Source of the DNA: an uncultured Clostridia bacterium
GTDB lineage: Bacteria > Bacillota > Clostridia > Christensenellales > Maliibacteriaceae
Length of the DNA stretch: 8,604 bases
NCBI GenBank assembly: GCA_934613185.1
Contig: CAKTSO010000074.1
Coordinates: 1 to 8,604, forward strand
Reading direction: 5' to 3'
Made by a program: the position numbers and the translations under genes. The notes under the pieces are model-generated. The model did not search any database, was not told the DNA's origin, and saw only the letters and a list, made by a program, of their open reading frames with translations. This document shows, in pieces, positions 5,969 through 8,604 of the stretch (positions are counted from its first letter, which is position 1; each line of letters begins with the position of its first letter).

Positions 5969-7365
5969 GCCTGTTCCTCCTCATAGACGATCTTGTTGAG
6001 GGCGTTCAGATAAGCGCGGATGCACGCACCGATGATGTCGGTGGAAATGCCGCGTCCGGCGTAGAGTTTGCCGTCCGCGCGCAGGCGGATGAGCGCCGAG
6101 CCCATCGCCTCGCGGCCTTCGGTGACCGCCTGGATCCTGAAGTCGTCCAGCTCGTAATGCCGTCCGACGATCTTTTCAATGGCAAGGAAAGCGGCATCGA
6201 TCGGGCCATCTCCGACCACGACGCTCTCCTTGACGGTATCATCACGCTCAAGACGCACATGCGCCGTGGCGCCGATGACGTTGCCGGTGTTGACGACGTA
6301 GCTTTGCAGCCGATACGTCGCCGGCACCTGAAGGGCGCTGCTTGCCACGATCACGTCCAGTTCCTTATAGGAGACGCTCTTTTTGTCGGCGATGTTGCGG
6401 AACGCCTCGAACACGCGCGCGGCGTCTTCCTCGCTCAAATCGTAGCCCAGCTTTTTGACCGCGGCGGAAACGGCCGCGGCATCGTCGTGCACGCTCAGGC
6501 TGCCCTGTTCCTCGTCGCGCACGCCGTTGTCAAAAGGCGAGTTTTTGCTCCTTTTTTCCTGCATCATGCGACGAATCTGCTCGCAGGTGCGGCTGATGCG
6601 GGTGAAATCGATCTTGTCCTTGACGCCGAAATCCGCCGCGCGGGAACGCAGCACGTTTTCGACCGCCTCGATCAGCGGATAGCTTTCGTCGCACGCCGCC
6701 GTCTTGATCTCGTCCGCACCCGCGCGAATCGCCTCGACGGCGCAGGCGCAGCTCATCGTCATCTGATTGGAGCAGCGCGCGCCGATCGTCACTTCCCCCG
6801 CCTGCGGCACGGCCTCTTTGACGCGGCCGATAAACGCCGCAAATTCCTGCGGCAGCATCACGCCCGCCGTGTCGCACAGCGTCACCGCCGTCGCGCCCGC
6901 CGCAATCGCCTTTTCGATCGCACTGCACAGAAAGTCAAAATCCGCGCGCGTGGCGTCGTCGGCGACAAATTCCACGTCCTCGCACTTTTCCGCCGCGCGG
7001 GACACAAGGATCTCGACCATCGACAGCATCATCGGCGGCTTTTTGCGGCAGACATATTCCATGCGCACGGGGCTCATGGGAACTTCCATGCGGATGCGCG
7101 GATGCTTCGCCTCGCGCACCGCCTCCCACGCGTCGTCCACGCCCTGTTCGCTCAGCGCGGCGGGCACGCTGACCGCGGCGTGTTCGACCGCCGTTGCGAT
7201 GGATTTGATCAGGAGCGTATCCATGCGCGCGTCCGTCACCGGTGCGGTCTCGATCACGTCGACGCCGAGGCGGTCGAGCAGTTTTGCCGTCTCGATCTTT
7301 TCACGGAAGCTCAGCGTCGAAGCGCCGGAAGCAAGAGTGCCGTCTGCAAAAGCAATTTGTCGCAT
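5965..7365 (-). CDS. 2-isopropylmalate synthase-like protein with degenerate active site and intact LeuA regulatory domain (466 aa)
   Basis: The fold follows LeuA: HMGL-like barrel (about 1-260), helical linker (about 290-340) and LeuA allosteric dimer domain (about 345-460) with GDGPIDAAF (385-393) and GRGISTDII (437-445). Parts of the barrel stay canonical, such as GVDVIE (34-39), DATR (137-140) and CDTAG (164-168). But the family RDGEQ at the start reads ADGTL (7-11), so the catalytic Arg is Ala7. HCHND reads RCSNQ (197-201), so both metal His residues and the Asp are lost. The GERAGN region reads DESYPL. It is also shorter than typical IPMS of about 510 residues. It should therefore not be annotated as a working IPMS: either a changed reaction or a leucine-sensing partner is more likely. 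A ribosome site AAGGAG (7376-7381) lies 10 bases before the ATG. It is first in the T-box operon and overlaps the fusion gene by 4 bases. Confidence 0.85.
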   Translation of the reverse strand: MRQIAFADGTLASGASTLSFREKIETAKLLDRLGVDVIETAPVTDARMDTLLIKSIATAVEHAAVSVPAALSEQGVDDAWEAVREAKHPRIRMEVPMSPVRMEYVCRKKPPMMLSMVEILVSRAAEKCEDVEFVADDATRADFDFLCSAIEKAIAAGATAVTLCDTAGVMLPQEFAAFIGRVKEAVPQAGEVTIGARCSNQMTMSCACAVEAIRAGADEIKTAACDESYPLIEAVENVLRSRAADFGVKDKIDFTRISRTCEQIRRMMQEKRSKNSPFDNGVRDEEQGSLSVHDDAAAVSAAVKKLGYDLSEEDAARVFEAFRNIADKKSVSYKELDVIVASSALQVPATYRLQSYVVNTGNVIGATAHVRLERDDTVKESVVVGDGPIDAAFLAIEKIVGRHYELDDFRIQAVTEGREAMGSALIRLRADGKLYAGRGISTDIIGACIRAYLNALNKIVYEEEQA

Positions 7366-7429
7366 AATACTGATTCTCCTTTGTTTTTTCCTTACTTGTC
7401 GTCGTTCTTTTCTTCTTTCCCGCGGGAAT

Positions 7430-7469
7430 AAAAAACGCCCCCGAGAGCCGTTTTACCGGTCTCGGGGAC
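7430..7469 (-). terminator. T-box regulated attenuator terminator
   Basis: On the minus strand CCCCGAGACCG (7467-7457) pairs with CGGCTCTCGGGG (7450-7439), with one bulged C, followed by six U (7435-7430). It stops transcription about 65 bases before the IPMS-like gene when the cognate tRNA is charged. Confidence 0.9.
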
Positions 7470-7720
7470 GAAAACATCGTTTCCGCGGTACCACCCCGCT
7501 TATCGCCCGTATCAAAACAGACGATCGCTCAAAATCGGGACTCTATCAAGCCCTTAGCCGGTAACGGGGCGACCGTGGCCTCCTACTTGCGTCGATCCTG
7601 ACGTTTGGGAGACCCTGCTCGGGAGGGAGACTGCACATTGTCGTATCTGCCGGCTCGCAGCGACCGCCGGCTCTCTGGAAGAATCGGACAACGGCTTAAT
7701 TCCGTCGTAGCATTTGCACG
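7430..7720 (-). promoter_or_regulatory. T-box riboswitch leader, probably leucine-specific
   Basis: A leader of about 290 nt that senses uncharged tRNA. Reading down the minus strand: Stem I has the AGAGAG element (7676-7671), followed by a GGTCGCTGCGA-like distal loop. Its P3 helix is CGTTGTC with GACAATG. The GAGC at the end of Stem I lies near 7620. The Stem II region has CCGTTACCGG. The T-box core GGGTGGTACCGCGG lies at 7496-7483, and an intrinsic terminator follows. The best specifier by spacing to P2 and GAGC is CTC (7629-7627), which is Leu; GTC (Val) at 7631-7629 is the main alternative. UGGU in the T-box pairs with a tRNA 3' end carrying discriminator A, which fits Leu, Val or Ile and argues against Ser. 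This means the operon is expressed when uncharged tRNA-Leu builds up. Confidence 0.93.
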
Positions 7721-7726
7721 AGATGA

Positions 7727-7756
7727 ATGTTACCACCGCTTTCCCTTTTCTGTCAA
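7727..7756 (-). promoter_or_regulatory. Promoter of the T-box operon
   Basis: On the minus strand a perfect TTGACA (7751-7756) is followed after 18 bases by TAACAT (7727-7732) with a TGG extension. Transcription should start near 7720, directly before Stem I of the T-box leader. Confidence 0.75.
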
Positions 7757-7786
7757 GCGTTTTTCTTTTGTGCCGCGCGAAAATTG

Positions 7787-7795
7787 TGTTATAAT
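7787..7795 (+). promoter_or_regulatory. Extended -10 promoter of the divergent barrel gene
   Basis: TGT plus perfect TATAAT (7790-7795). A weak TTGTGC (7768-7773) at 16 bases could serve as -35. Its boxes lie about 30 bases from those of the T-box operon promoter on the other strand, so a shared regulator or competition for polymerase is possible. The leader would be about 30 bases. Confidence 0.65.
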
Positions 7796-7831
7796 CATAT
7801 TAACGTTTTTTCGAAAGGACGTTTTTTTCAA

Positions 7832-8604
7832 ATGAATATCGGCATTTTAACGAGCATCTACAACGACCTGCCGCTGGAACAGACGCTGCAAAAGCTGCAT
7901 GCGCGCGGCGTTCGTCATGCGGAGATCCCCGCGGGCGGCGTGCTGGAAAAGCATCACTGTGACCCGGACGAACTTCTAAGCGACGCTTCCAAATTGGACG
8001 CGTTCCGCGAAAAGTTTCAAACATACGATATCACAATCGACGCGCTTTCCTGTCACGTCAATCCGATTCACCCCGTCGCCGAAACCGCGCGGGAGAACGT
8101 GCGCCAGCTTCGGCAGGCCGTTCTTCTGGCCGAGGCGCTCGGCGTTCCCGTCGTCAACACCTTTTCCGGCTGCGCGGGCGAGCCGGGCGGCAAATACCCC
8201 AACTGGATCGTCCAGCCGTGGCCGTTCGATTTTCTCGAACTGGCCGACTGGCAGTGGAACGAAGTGCTGATCCCGTTTTGGCGCAGCTTCATGCCCTTCG
8301 CGCAGGAACACCGCGTCAAGATCGCGCTGGAAATGCACCCGGGGTTCATGTGCTACAATCCCGAAACGCTCCTTCGCCTTTGCAATGCCGTGCAAAATCC
8401 GTTTCTCGGCTGCAATTTCGACCCGTCCAATCTGGCGTGGCAGGGCGCGGACATGCCCGCCGCCGTGCGCGCGCTGTCGGGCCGCATCTTCCATTGCCAT
8501 GCAAAAGACGTCGCGCTGATCGAAGAGAACGCCCGCATCAACGGCCGGCTCGATGCCAAGCATTACGTCCACGCGCAAAGCAGACGGCAGTGGCTGTTCC
8601 GCAC
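7832..8604 (+). CDS. Sugar-phosphate isomerase/epimerase family protein (xylose-isomerase-like TIM barrel), 3' end outside the window
   Basis: The frame is open from the ATG at 7832 to the window edge, 257 codons with no stop, so the gene is partial. It starts MNIGILTSIYNDLPLEQTL and shows the strand-helix pattern of an AP_endonuc_2 barrel. Metal-site candidates are E167 in ALEMHPG, D197 in NFDPSNLAW and H223 in FHCHAKD; the last Glu would lie beyond the edge. Family members of this form are about 300-340 residues, so perhaps 50-80 are missing. Known relatives interconvert or epimerise sugars, inositols or their phosphates; the substrate here is unknown. It is not a close copy of the barrel in the fusion gene on the other side of the promoter region. 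The ribosome site AAAGGA (7814-7819) is 12 bases from the ATG, rather far. It belongs to a separate, rightward transcription unit. Confidence 0.88.
   Translation, partial: MNIGILTSIYNDLPLEQTLQKLHARGVRHAEIPAGGVLEKHHCDPDELLSDASKLDAFREKFQTYDITIDALSCHVNPIHPVAETARENVRQLRQAVLLAEALGVPVVNTFSGCAGEPGGKYPNWIVQPWPFDFLELADWQWNEVLIPFWRSFMPFAQEHRVKIALEMHPGFMCYNPETLLRLCNAVQNPFLGCNFDPSNLAWQGADMPAAVRALSGRIFHCHAKDVALIEENARINGRLDAKHYVHAQSRRQWLFR

Noticed and set aside
4232..5986. Long plus-strand frame of 584 codons opposite the fusion gene (and similar ones at 1336-2244 and 6157-7431)
   Set aside because: Arg/His/Ala-rich composition typical of antisense frames in GC-rich genes; the minus-strand products have full family motifs.
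5965..7365. Annotation as working 2-isopropylmalate or citramalate synthase (leuA/cimA)
   Set aside because: The catalytic Arg and both metal-binding His are replaced, so the name would mislead although the fold and regulatory domain match.
7976..8578. Minus-strand 200-codon frame at the right end
   Set aside because: Antisense shadow of the plus-strand barrel gene, which has promoter, ribosome site and metal-site motifs.

Overview
The window looks like chromosomal DNA of a fairly GC-rich Bacillota, probably a gut-type Clostridia. The evidence is a textbook T-box leader, strong GGAGG ribosome sites, sigma-A type promoters, small U-tract terminators, and GC-rich coding next to very AT-rich intergenic DNA. 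No species can be assigned from the sequence alone. Apart from one gene, everything that codes convincingly is on the minus strand.

Left part (1-1100): three tandem genes for paralogous 72-81 residue membrane peptides. Each has a GGAGG ribosome site, and the set follows one strong promoter (-35 1095-1100, -10 1072-1077). The peptides share an N-terminal hydrophobic segment ending in PCLMP(F/Y)NG; I recognise no known family. Between this promoter and the next gene lies about 230 bases of roughly 29% GC DNA. Middle-left (1332-3190): a Na+/phosphate cotransporter of the NptA/YjbB type with a C-terminal PhoU-like domain, its own weak promoter and a symmetrical terminator. Centre (3290-3456): a non-coding gap that has, on the plus strand, an extended -10 promoter, a foldable stretch of about 110 bases and a strong terminator, so a small RNA is likely.

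Right part (3473-7756): a two-gene operon behind a T-box riboswitch. The first gene resembles 2-isopropylmalate synthase and keeps its leucine-type regulatory domain, but its catalytic Arg and metal-binding HxH are replaced. The second gene overlaps it by ATGA. It is an 831-residue fusion of a sugar-phosphate isomerase/epimerase-like TIM barrel to a complete ACSF2/YngI-like acyl-CoA synthetase. The T-box reads best with a CUC (Leu) specifier and a UGGU that fits a tRNA with discriminator A, so the operon should switch on when leucine runs short. My inference is that it serves leucine supply or branched-chain acid activation, for example isovalerate to isovaleryl-CoA for reductive carboxylation. 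Divergent from it (7832 to the right edge) is a second, separate TIM-barrel isomerase-like gene, cut off by the window end.

The most promising undescribed material is the leucine-T-box operon (degenerate IPMS plus barrel-ligase fusion), the PCLMPFNG peptide cluster and the candidate small RNA.
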